DNA from: Peptoniphilaceae bacterium
GTDB taxonomy: Bacteria > Bacillota > Clostridia > Tissierellales > Peptoniphilaceae
Length of the DNA: 64,000 nt
Assembly: GCA_902363535.1 (NCBI GenBank)
Contig: CABJAE010000006.1
Location: 53,523-117,522 of the forward strand
Direction of reading: 5' to 3'
Below the pieces are notes generated by a model. That model had not been told where the DNA came from. It worked only from the letters and a program-made list of their open reading frames with translations, and did no database searches. Shown here piece by piece: positions 35,401 to 43,409 of the stretch. A program made the position numbers and the translations under genes. Numbering within the stretch: the first letter of the stretch is position 1; each line of letters opens with the position of its first letter.

Positions 35401-35528
35401 AGTATGAGAACAGGCGCTTTAGCGCCAACTGGGGAATTGTTGCAAGAGGAAGAAATTCAGAGCACGAAAGTGCTGCCGGTAACAGCCCCTTATAGGGGCA
35501 AAACAAACCACCGGCTAAGCCGGTGGTT
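35401..35528 (+). other. Structured 3' tail of the IS200 element
   Basis: Hairpins in series: GGCGCTTTAGCGCC (about 35413-35426), GCACGAAAGTGC (35462-35473), GCCCCTTATAGGGGC (35485-35499), then the right-end hairpin. The first two are capped by TTTA and GAAA loops. The density of hairpins exceeds what the right end needs and resembles the RNA-coding 3' ends of TnpB-type elements. Confidence 0.45.
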
Positions 35529-35724
35529 CTGATTGTGGAATTAAATATTTTTAAACAAACCAAATAAATAAACACAAATTTCATCCACCATAAGCAATTT
35601 AAAAATAAAGATTCTCGAAAAAAGTGCGATTAACAATAAATAATTCGGAATTCGGGTTGACAAGATCGGGGGGGTGATACAGTCAGTGTGTAAGAGATAC
35701 CAAATACAAGAAAAGGAGGGCTTT
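35529..35724. other. AT-rich spacer and upstream region of the DUF5058 gene
   Basis: No gene. A perfect TTGACA lies at 35657-35662 but no good -10 at 16-18 nt; a run of seven G (35668-35674) follows. The gene's AAGGAGG is at about 35713-35719. Confidence 0.4.
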
Positions 35725-37110
35725 ATGAACTCTTACTTAACGTACGCAAATGATCCTGTACTCTGGCTATTATCTTTACCGTTGGTGGCAATTGTAGGTG
35801 CATTAGCTATTAGCTATAGCACCAAGGTAAAAAAAGTAAGTCCCTTAGTGAATTTAACACCCGAAGATCAAAAGAAAGCATTCCGAACAGGCGCAATTTC
35901 CGCCATCGGACCGGCATTAGGCGTGTTTGTCGTCATGCTTGGACTTATATCTAAAATAGGCGGCCCTCTGGCATGGCAAAGACTCTCTGTCATCGGCGCG
36001 GCCCATACTGAACTCACGGCGGCTGAAATGGCGGCACAAGCCATGGGCACGACCTTGGATTCTCCCGATTATAATTTGGTCAATTACGCAAACGCTTGCT
36101 GGGTCATGGCATTAAATGGCTGCGGCTGGTTGTTAGTAGTAAGTTTATTGACGGACAAATTGGACAGCATCTCCTTTAAGCTAACCAAAGGGGACACAAA
36201 AATCACGAGTATTATTTCGATTTCCGGCATGTGCGGTGCCATGGGTTTCTTGGCTGTCAGCAACGCGATCACCTCAAATGAAAATATGGTCGCCGCAGTA
36301 GTTGCGGGGATTTCCATGATTCTTTTGAACAAGCTGGGAGAAAAAGTTCCTGCATTGATGGAATTTAACCTGGGCTTCGCTTTGATCATCGGCATGATCG
36401 CAGGAAGCATTTTCCGCTCACTCATAGGGAGGTTTCACATGACTGATAAATTAAACATCGATCAAGAATATGACGCGCAGTATACACAACCGGTTATTAA
36501 ATTAGGTCGAATTTTAAACTTACTTGGCGTATTATTTTCCTTTTTGCCGGCTCTATACATTTCCATTCGATATAGTGCTTTTCCGGGAATGGCAAACATT
36601 TTAAAAGGCTGGGCACTTATCGCGGCAATTTTCGGTTCATACTACATAATTGAACCAATCTCCTACTTCCCCGTCTTGGGGCTTCCCGGAACCTTTATGG
36701 GCTTCATTTCCGGGAACTTAGGGAACATGCGTGTACCATGTTCTGCCTTAGCTCAAGCGGCAGTAAAGGTTGAGCCCGGCACGAAGAAGGCGGAATTAGT
36801 CTCGACATTGGGGATTGCAGGTTCGATTATTACGAACTTAATCGTCACAGTTCTGGCTGCAGTCGCGGGAAGTTATATTATCTCCGTCTTGCCGGATTCG
36901 GTTTTAGCAGCCTTTGACTTTATCGCACCTTCCATTTTCGGTTCGATGTATGCCATGTTTGCGATTAAGGATTTAAAGAGCGGGATCTTTGCTCTTGTCT
37001 TAACGGTCATCATGATCAAAGCCGGTTTGCCGACTTTCGTCATTGTTCCGTCGGCAGTCTTTGCGACGATCTTCTTCGGAATTAAAACGAGGAAAAAGGA
37101 GGAAAAGTAA
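35725..37110 (+). CDS. DUF5058-like multi-pass membrane protein, putative transporter
   Basis: 461 residues from the ATG at 35725, preceded by AAAAGGAGG. About twelve hydrophobic segments; a cytoplasmic charged stretch near residues 240-260 divides it in two. No ATPase or known transporter motif is visible. Membrane profile, length and pairing with an M20 amidohydrolase fit the DUF5058 family, which I recall next to such hydrolases. A role in importing an N-acylated amino acid or peptide for the hydrolase is inference. Its stop overlaps the next start (TAATG). Confidence 0.62.
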   Translation: MNSYLTYANDPVLWLLSLPLVAIVGALAISYSTKVKKVSPLVNLTPEDQKKAFRTGAISAIGPALGVFVVMLGLISKIGGPLAWQRLSVIGAAHTELTAAEMAAQAMGTTLDSPDYNLVNYANACWVMALNGCGWLLVVSLLTDKLDSISFKLTKGDTKITSIISISGMCGAMGFLAVSNAITSNENMVAAVVAGISMILLNKLGEKVPALMEFNLGFALIIGMIAGSIFRSLIGRFHMTDKLNIDQEYDAQYTQPVIKLGRILNLLGVLFSFLPALYISIRYSAFPGMANILKGWALIAAIFGSYYIIEPISYFPVLGLPGTFMGFISGNLGNMRVPCSALAQAAVKVEPGTKKAELVSTLGIAGSIITNLIVTVLAAVAGSYIISVLPDSVLAAFDFIAPSIFGSMYAMFAIKDLKSGIFALVLTVIMIKAGLPTFVIVPSAVFATIFFGIKTRKKEEK

Positions 37111-38288
37111 TGAAAAAATTAGAATTCGATCGAAAAAAAGCAGAAGAAAATCTGATTAAATTCAGAAGAGACCTCCATCAGATTCCCGAAATCGGCTTCG
37201 ATTTAGAGAAAACGGTGAAGTATGTCTGTTCTGTACTTGACGAATATGGCATTTCCTACGAAAAAATCGTCGACGGATCCGCCGTCGTCGCCCTCATCGA
37301 TAGTGGCAGTCCCGGCAAAACCGTCGGTTTGAGAGCGGATATGGACGCACTGCCGATTAAAGAGGAAACAGACCTGCCCTTTAAATCTGAAAACGGCAAC
37401 ATGCACGCCTGCGGACACGATTGCCATACGGCCATTTTGTTGACAACGGGCATTGTTTTAAACGAAAACAAGGATAAATGGTCCGGCAAGGTGAAGCTAC
37501 TTTTCCAACCCTCCGAAGAAAAGGACGGCGGCGCCAAACCGATGATCGACGTGGGTTGCTTAAATGAACCGAAGGTCGATTATATTCTTGGACAACACGT
37601 CGGCGTTCTCTCCGGCGAAATTGAAATCGGTCAAATGGGATTTGTCCCGGGCCCGATGATGGCATCTCTCGACGAATTTACCATCGATTTTATCGGACAA
37701 GGCGGACACGGCGCCTACCCTCACGACACCATCGATCCGATCCCTATGGCAGCATCGGCGGTTCTCGCGCTGCAAGCCTTCATGGCTCGTCGAGTAAATG
37801 CTTTGGATTCTGCCGTATTCACCATCGGCCAAATTCACGGAGGCAGCCAATACAATATTGTTCCGAATAAGGTGAGCATTAACGGGACGGTTCGCTGCTT
37901 AAACGAATCGGTACGAAAATTAATCGCTGAGGGCTGTGAAAAAATTTGCAAGAGCACAGCGGAAAGTTATGGCGGCAAAGCGGAAATTGATTACAAGTTC
38001 GGCTACCCTGCCTTAATCAACGACACGGAACTTACCCAAAAACTAATCGACCTCAGTCAGGAAGCCTTTGGCGAAGATAGCGTCAAGCGTATGGAAAAAG
38101 CGAGTATGGGAAGCGAAGACTTCGCCTATTTCGCTCAAGAAGCGCCGGCCTGCTTTACTTTCTTAAACACCTCAAAAGAATGTGACGGCGTCATCTATCC
38201 GAATCATAACCCCAAATTTATGGTCGACGAAGACATTTTAATCAAAGGCGTCGATTACTTTGTAACAGCCGTTGGAAATTTGTCTTAA
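37110..38288 (+). CDS. M20D-family amidohydrolase (N-acyl amino acid / hippurate hydrolase type)
   Basis: 392 residues. Opening FRRDLHQIPEIGFDLEKT, then metal-site motifs GLRADMDALPI, MHACGHDCHTA, QPSEEKDGGA, a dimerisation domain with GGHGAYPHDTIDP, and a late MGSEDFAYF. Such enzymes cleave N-acyl amino acids, acetyl-diaminopimelate or indole-acetyl conjugates with two metal ions. Coupled to the upstream membrane protein, which may bring in the substrate. The exact substrate cannot be told from sequence. Confidence 0.88.
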   Translation: MKKLEFDRKKAEENLIKFRRDLHQIPEIGFDLEKTVKYVCSVLDEYGISYEKIVDGSAVVALIDSGSPGKTVGLRADMDALPIKEETDLPFKSENGNMHACGHDCHTAILLTTGIVLNENKDKWSGKVKLLFQPSEEKDGGAKPMIDVGCLNEPKVDYILGQHVGVLSGEIEIGQMGFVPGPMMASLDEFTIDFIGQGGHGAYPHDTIDPIPMAASAVLALQAFMARRVNALDSAVFTIGQIHGGSQYNIVPNKVSINGTVRCLNESVRKLIAEGCEKICKSTAESYGGKAEIDYKFGYPALINDTELTQKLIDLSQEAFGEDSVKRMEKASMGSEDFAYFAQEAPACFTFLNTSKECDGVIYPNHNPKFMVDEDILIKGVDYFVTAVGNLS

Positions 38289-38360
38289 ATGAAGAAAGCA
38301 TCCGAAAAGCGGAAGCCATTCAATTTCATTGTCATCTCCGAATAGTATGATAACTGCACG

Positions 38361-38396
38361 AAAAAGCCGCTCGATGATCTCATCGGGCGGCTTTTT
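38361..38396. terminator. Bidirectional terminator between convergent genes
   Basis: A 16-bp stem (38361-38376 with 38381-38396) with A5 and T5 ends serves both the plus-strand amidohydrolase and the minus-strand gene that ends at 38402. Confidence 0.92.
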
Positions 38397-38401
38397 CACG
38401 T

Positions 38402-39109
38402 TTATTGTTGGGCCGGTTGTGCCGGTTGCTCCCCTTGGGGCGCAGGATTTTCCTGTTCGCTTTGGCTCATTAAGATGTTCAAAAGTTCCGTGGCCGTAAG
38501 GGGCGCGTGAATTTGGTAGCCCCCCGGTTTAATCTTGGGCACGGCGCCGGCGTCGCGAATCATTTGAAGGAAGGTGGCTCTGTCCGCCACTAAATCTTCT
38601 TTCATGATCACATCGGCGATCATTTCGTCGTTGGCGCCTTCGGGAATTTCGATGGTGATGGTGCGGGTGGCTTTTTGCAAGCCGTTTTCCGTGAGTATTT
38701 TCAAAATGGTTTCGGGGCTGGCGCCTTCGGGAATTTCGTAGCTTCCCGCCGTAATGTAGCGGGCCATGCCGGAGCGCTTGGCCTTATTGCTGAAGGCCGT
38801 GGCGTCGTTAATGAGGCCCACTTCCTTTAAGCGCTTGGCCACGGAATCCGGATCCGTCGTTTCTATTTTAAGTAAGGTGGTTTTTTCCGATGCATCTTTG
38901 GCGGCGCTGGAGATCTGGCCGATTTGTTCCTTTGAGGAGCGAATTTCCTCGGTAATGGTGGTGTCTTTTCTCTCTTCCGGCGTCATCATGGAAAACAAGT
39001 GGTTCATGCGCCACTTAATGATGAACAGTAGGACGAGAACCACCAGTATGACGACGACAAAGCGCAAAAAGTTTACGAATACTTTCGAAACTCTTCCGTT
39101 AGATTTCAT
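38402..39109 (-). CDS. Membrane-anchored YceG/MltG-like protein lacking the catalytic domain
   Basis: 235 residues: a short basic cytoplasmic start, one membrane helix (about 11-29), a charged stalk (about 35-75), and an extracellular part with GSYEIPEGASPETILKILTENGLQ and a related segment TIEIPEGANDEMIADVIMKEDLV, the LysM-like pattern that precedes the catalytic core in MltG. No MltG glutamate-bearing lytic domain follows; the end is Pro/Gln-rich. It may bind peptidoglycan or partner MltG. The minus-strand start has GGAAAGGGAAAA upstream and a TGaTATAAT extended -10 about 45 nt farther. Confidence 0.65.
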   Translation of the reverse strand: MKSNGRVSKVFVNFLRFVVVILVVLVLLFIIKWRMNHLFSMMTPEERKDTTITEEIRSSKEQIGQISSAAKDASEKTTLLKIETTDPDSVAKRLKEVGLINDATAFSNKAKRSGMARYITAGSYEIPEGASPETILKILTENGLQKATRTITIEIPEGANDEMIADVIMKEDLVADRATFLQMIRDAGAVPKIKPGGYQIHAPLTATELLNILMSQSEQENPAPQGEQPAQPAQQ

Positions 39110-39192
39110 GCTGTTTTCCCTTTCCTGTCGATTTCGATATAATTATAATAAGGTTATTATATCACAGGAACGTGAAAGAAAGAGAGGCTCTC

Positions 39193-40128
39193 GTGATCTC
39201 TAATAAAATTGACACAAACGACGCAGGCATGCGCTTGGATCGCTATTTAAAAAAATTGCTTCCCAATGCCAAGGCGTCGCTGATTTATAAATCCATTCGA
39301 AAGAAAAACATTACGGTCAACGGTAAAAAGGCCAAGGAGGAAGATGTCTTGGCCCTCGGAGATACGGTGGAAATTTATTTTTCCGACGAGACGCTGGCGA
39401 AGTTTTCCAAGGCGCCGAAGTCCGTGAAGGGAAAGTTTCCCGCCATCGTCTTCGAATCGGAAGATTTCATTATTATGGACAAGCCCGTGGGCGTGTTGAG
39501 CCACGGCACGGGCAAGGCCTACGAGCGGAACATGGTGGACGATATGTTGGCCTATTTGATCCACACGAAGAGCTACAATCCCCGGGCGGAAAAGACCTTC
39601 GTCCCCTCCATTTGCAATCGACTGGACCGAAACACCAGCGGTTTAATTTTGGGGGCGAAGACGGCGGCGGGCCTTCGTGCGGCCAACGCATGGCTTCGTA
39701 ACCGGGAAGTGGAGAAGTATTACATGACCATTGTGGAAGGAGAGTTGAAGGAAGAACGGAAGGTGGAAAATCGTCTGACAAAGGACGGAGAGAAAAACCG
39801 CGTCGTGGAAGGCGACGACGGGAAGGACGCCGTGGGCATCTACCGGCCCTTGAAGAGCACGGGGGACTACACCCTGGTTGAGGCGGAGCTCATTACCGGG
39901 CGCACCCATCAGATTCGCCAGCAGCTGGCATCCATCGGTCATCCCGTCCTCGGGGACAGAAAGTACGGCCGCGCCTCCCGCCGCTTCGGCGAATTGCACC
40001 ACCAATTGCTTCACGCCTACAAATTGGTCTTTCCCGAAACCGAGGACTTCCCCGAAGTGTCCGGCAAGGTGTTTACCTCCGAGCCCAAGGGAAAATTTCA
40101 GCGGATCAGGGAGAGCCTCCATGTATGA
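39193..40128 (+). CDS. RluA-family 23S rRNA or tRNA pseudouridine synthase
   Basis: An N-terminal S4 RNA-binding domain (MRLDRYLKKLLPNAKASLIY) is followed by the catalytic domain with CNRLDRNTSGL, in which Asp145 is the nucleophile, and GRTHQIRQQLASIGHPVLGD. It isomerises uridines in structured RNA; the exact site (RluC/RluD class) is unclear. I prefer the GTG at 39193, which has AGAGAGG 5 nt upstream and gives the usual number of residues before the S4 domain. A GTG at 39172 in the same frame is an alternative. It overlaps the next gene by 8 nt. Confidence 0.88.
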   Translation: MISNKIDTNDAGMRLDRYLKKLLPNAKASLIYKSIRKKNITVNGKKAKEEDVLALGDTVEIYFSDETLAKFSKAPKSVKGKFPAIVFESEDFIIMDKPVGVLSHGTGKAYERNMVDDMLAYLIHTKSYNPRAEKTFVPSICNRLDRNTSGLILGAKTAAGLRAANAWLRNREVEKYYMTIVEGELKEERKVENRLTKDGEKNRVVEGDDGKDAVGIYRPLKSTGDYTLVEAELITGRTHQIRQQLASIGHPVLGDRKYGRASRRFGELHHQLLHAYKLVFPETEDFPEVSGKVFTSEPKGKFQRIRESLHV

Positions 40129-40978
40129 TTTAGGCTTGGACATCGGCGGCACTACCATGAAGCTCGGGATTTTTCGCGGCGGAAAACTGATTCGCACAGA
40201 CCGCGCCCCGACGCCGAAGGATCCCGACAAAGTAGTAGATGAAATCGCCCGCATGGTAGCGCCCATTGATTACGAAGCTTTCGGCATCGCCACGGCGGGG
40301 ACCGTAGACAGGGAGAAGAAGGCCCTTTCCGATTTAGGCGGAAATATTTCGGGTTGGCAGGGCTATCCCCTGGGCGAGGCTCTGGCGGATAAAGACATTC
40401 GCCTGGACGTTTTGGAAAACGACATTAACTGTGCCCTCGTGGGAGAGATGGAAAATCGCCGGGACGATCACGTCCTCTACGTGGGCATGGGCACGGGCAT
40501 CGGCGGCGCTTTTTATGCCGGCGGCGAATTGTATCTAGGGAGCCGGGGATCCGCCATGGAGATCGGACACATCATCGTAGAGAAAGGCGGCGTTCTTTGC
40601 ACCTGCGGCCAGCGGGGCTGCGCCGAGAGTTATTTCAGCGCAAGGGCTTTTCACGCCCTCATGAAGGCGGCGGGCTACGAACGGGGCGACGATTTTCTGG
40701 CATCAGATGAAGCCTCGGCGCAGGCTTTTATCGACGGCGCGGCGGATTACCTCATCGGCCTTGAAAATGTGTTGAACCCTTCGGTCATTTTAATCGGCGG
40801 CGGCATGATTACCTACGCCCCGAGCATTGTGGCGCGCCTGAAGGCGGCCATGCTCCGCCGGGGCAACGGCAATGTTCGCGCCCCCTTGGGGCCCGCCCGC
40901 TTGGGAAACGACGGCGGCATGGTGGGGGCCATGCTTCTTGCGAAAAAAGAAAGGAGAGGCCATGGAAATCATTTATAA
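40121..40978 (+). CDS. ROK-family sugar kinase (glucokinase-like)
   Basis: 285 residues from the ATG at 40121, inside the end of the upstream gene. ATP-binding LGLDIGGTTMKLG opens it. The ROK signature is present, with EIGHIIVEKGG and the zinc motif CTCGQRGCAE. The Asp in LENDINCALVGE is the likely catalytic base. It phosphorylates glucose or a related sugar (N-acetylmannosamine is an alternative). Its end overlaps addB by 17 nt. Confidence 0.88.
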   Translation: MYDLGLDIGGTTMKLGIFRGGKLIRTDRAPTPKDPDKVVDEIARMVAPIDYEAFGIATAGTVDREKKALSDLGGNISGWQGYPLGEALADKDIRLDVLENDINCALVGEMENRRDDHVLYVGMGTGIGGAFYAGGELYLGSRGSAMEIGHIIVEKGGVLCTCGQRGCAESYFSARAFHALMKAAGYERGDDFLASDEASAQAFIDGAADYLIGLENVLNPSVILIGGGMITYAPSIVARLKAAMLRRGNGNVRAPLGPARLGNDGGMVGAMLLAKKERRGHGNHL

Positions 40979-43409
40979 GCCCATGGGAAGCGGCGTGGAA
41001 TCTTTGGCGGATGAAGTAGATTTCAAGGGCGCCACCTTTATTATGCCTAATCGGAAATGGATCGCGCGGAGCAAAGAAGTTTTATCGCGGAGCGTGGGCT
41101 TTTTAGGCGTCAACTTTTTCACCTTCGACGACCTCACGGAGGAGCTGGCCATGGCCCGTCCCCGCAATCTGTGGCGGGCGGCCTATGTTTTTCGAAAGTG
41201 CCTGGAAGAAGGAAATGGGGCATTCGCACCGCTCAGGGACATGGAAAAAATTCGCCGCCTCTTTCAGTGGTGCGACGATGTGAAGTATTTGGGCCTCGAG
41301 GAAAAGGACCTGCCTTACAGCTGGCGGGGGGATGTGCGTGGTCTCCTTTCCGCCTACGAATCCGCCGTGGAGTCGGCGGACTGCGTGACGGAAGGCGAAG
41401 TTTTTAAAGAGGCCATGGCGGCGGAGGTGGATTCCGAGCGTAAGTATATTTTTGTGGGATTCACTCATTACAAGGAACGCCATCGCCTGCTCTTGGAAAA
41501 ATTAGACGCCGCTGCTCACGTGGTGGTGGTCAGCCCCTTCGGGGAGAAAAAAGAACCGGAAGCTGTGGCCCTGTATCAAACGGTAAACGGGGAGCGGGCA
41601 TTTCGCCACATAGTGAAAAAAACCGCGGCGGCTCTCGCGGAAAATCCCGGAGCGAAGATCGGCGTGGCCATGAATAAAGAAGAGGACCGGGCGGCGATGA
41701 AGGCGCATTTTGCCTTGGCGAACATTCCGGCGGCGGGCTCCGCCTACGTCCTCGGCGAGGACACTCTTCACCAATTGCGCCTCTTGTGGCGGCGGGGAGA
41801 AGACGGGCCTTCCGCCTGCGCCTTTTTGCGGGGAGATTTGGCGGAAGTGGAAGATGCCCATGGGTTGGCGGCGGCCATAGAGACCTTGGGCGTGAAGGAT
41901 CTTTCTGAAATGGACGAAAGCCCCCTGCCCTATTACTTATTTCCCGAGACAAAGGAGCTGTTGATTCGACACAAAGCCCTTTTAAGGACATGGAAGCATG
42001 ATAACGAAGGCAGTTGGGGCGATTTCGCCCGTCGTACGGAAGAAGCGGCGGAAGCGTTCGGCGAGGGGTTGGCAAAAATGATCGCCGACGCCCTGGCCGA
42101 GGCAGAAGGCGATTACGGCAGAATTACCGGCCGCGAGTTTGAATCCATCCTTTGCGGTTTTTTGGAAAAAGAAGCCGCCCCCGGCGTGGATATTTTGTCT
42201 TTGGACGAGGCCTACGGCGGCGATTACGACCTTCTCTTCGTGTCCTCACTCGATGGGGGATTTATTCCCGCCAAGAAAGAGGACAGCTTAATGAATCGGG
42301 CCATCGCGAAATCCGTCATGGAAGTCGGGCTCTACGTGAATTTTTTTCAGGGCGAAGAGATGACCGATCGGCTGAAGTACTTATTGGCCTCGTCGAAAAA
42401 ATCCCTGCTCTACAAAGTGGGGGACGGGGAAGAGGCCCGGATATTTACGGAAATAAAAAAGAACTTTCCCGTGGAAGATTTGGATAAAACCGGGGAAGTC
42501 TACGAAAAAAATTGGGACCTCATTGCGGAAGAGGGCGTGTTTTCCGAGGAAGCGGCGGAGGTTTTAGCCGATGAACTGAGGAAAAAGGGTCTTTCGCCTT
42601 CGACCATCGACGGCTATTTGCGCTGCCCTTTCAGCTACTTTGCCGATCGGGTCTTAAAAAGCGCGCCGGAGGAAGAAGACGGCCGCCCGGCCATGGCCAA
42701 GGGAAGCATTTACCACGAGGCGCTGGCGCTTTATTTTTCCGGGAAGCTTTCGAAAGACGACCTGGAAAATTTCGTGGAGGCGGCCTACGATGAAAAATTG
42801 GCCCCCCTCAAGCCCGACTACCTGTGGGCTTGGGAGAAGAAGACCATGGCCCGCGCCCTTCTCGCCGCCATTGAAGCGGAGGAAGAGCGCCTGGCCGATG
42901 AAAAGAAAAACGGCGCCTTCCATCCCGTGGCCTTTGAGACATCCTTCACCTATCCCTTTGAGGATGTGGAGATTCACGGCATCATCGACCGGGTGGACAG
43001 AAATGAAGCCGGCGACGAAATCTTAATCGATTACAAGTCCGGGGGGCTTCCCGCATACGAAAACGTGGCGGCCTACAAAGTGATGCAGCTCGCCCTTTAT
43101 GCCCTGGCTCGCCGGCACATGGGCAATCGGCCGGCATCGTTGGAGTATGTGTCCGTGGAAAAGGGGAATGTGTCCATTATGGCGCGGGACACGACCCGTG
43201 CCGGCAAGTACAGTCGCCTGAGAAACGAAAGAAAGTACGACGGCGAGGCTTTCGACGAGTTTCTAAACGAGGCGGAAGACGCCTTGGGTCACGTTCTCGC
43301 CGCCATTAAAAGCGGCGATTTCAACGAGGCGCCTATGGACGAAAATGTGTGTACCTACTGTCCCCACGGGGATCTGTGCAGAAAGGAGGCGGCGGATGTT
43401 ATTGGATAA
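40962..43409 (+). CDS. addB: AddB/RexB-like subunit of the AddAB helicase-nuclease
   Basis: 815 residues from the ATG at 40962 (AAGGAGAGG). The C-terminal RecB-type nuclease shows GSIYHEAL, EILIDYKSGG and QLALYALAR. The iron-sulfur cysteines Cys555, Cys797, Cys800 and Cys806 have AddB spacing (one, then CxxCx5C). It is shorter than B. subtilis AddB (about 1160). Its N-terminus has only a degenerate P-loop (PMGSGVES, no GKT), so ATP binding at this site is doubtful. With AddA it processes double-strand ends for RecA. It overlaps addA by 14 nt. Confidence 0.85.
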   Translation: MEIIYKPMGSGVESLADEVDFKGATFIMPNRKWIARSKEVLSRSVGFLGVNFFTFDDLTEELAMARPRNLWRAAYVFRKCLEEGNGAFAPLRDMEKIRRLFQWCDDVKYLGLEEKDLPYSWRGDVRGLLSAYESAVESADCVTEGEVFKEAMAAEVDSERKYIFVGFTHYKERHRLLLEKLDAAAHVVVVSPFGEKKEPEAVALYQTVNGERAFRHIVKKTAAALAENPGAKIGVAMNKEEDRAAMKAHFALANIPAAGSAYVLGEDTLHQLRLLWRRGEDGPSACAFLRGDLAEVEDAHGLAAAIETLGVKDLSEMDESPLPYYLFPETKELLIRHKALLRTWKHDNEGSWGDFARRTEEAAEAFGEGLAKMIADALAEAEGDYGRITGREFESILCGFLEKEAAPGVDILSLDEAYGGDYDLLFVSSLDGGFIPAKKEDSLMNRAIAKSVMEVGLYVNFFQGEEMTDRLKYLLASSKKSLLYKVGDGEEARIFTEIKKNFPVEDLDKTGEVYEKNWDLIAEEGVFSEEAAEVLADELRKKGLSPSTIDGYLRCPFSYFADRVLKSAPEEEDGRPAMAKGSIYHEALALYFSGKLSKDDLENFVEAAYDEKLAPLKPDYLWAWEKKTMARALLAAIEAEEERLADEKKNGAFHPVAFETSFTYPFEDVEIHGIIDRVDRNEAGDEILIDYKSGGLPAYENVAAYKVMQLALYALARRHMGNRPASLEYVSVEKGNVSIMARDTTRAGKYSRLRNERKYDGEAFDEFLNEAEDALGHVLAAIKSGDFNEAPMDENVCTYCPHGDLCRKEAADVIG

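Larger units (their letters stand above)
34826..35528 (+). mobile_element. IS200-type insertion sequence (tnpA only)
   Basis: A single Y1 transposase gene is flanked by related subterminal hairpins: left 34826-34846 (9-bp stem, TAT loop) and right 35506-35528 (10-bp stem, TAA loop). Both begin ACCACC and close GGTGGT. There are no inverted terminal repeats or target duplication, as expected for this family. The exact cleavage sites lie a few bases outside the hairpins. It sits between the trxB terminator and the DUF5058 gene and disrupts no gene. Confidence 0.88.

Noticed and set aside
35401..35528. Group I intron / IStron tail at the IS200 element
   Set aside because: No group I core elements could be recognised in this 128-nt tail, and it is too short for an intron.
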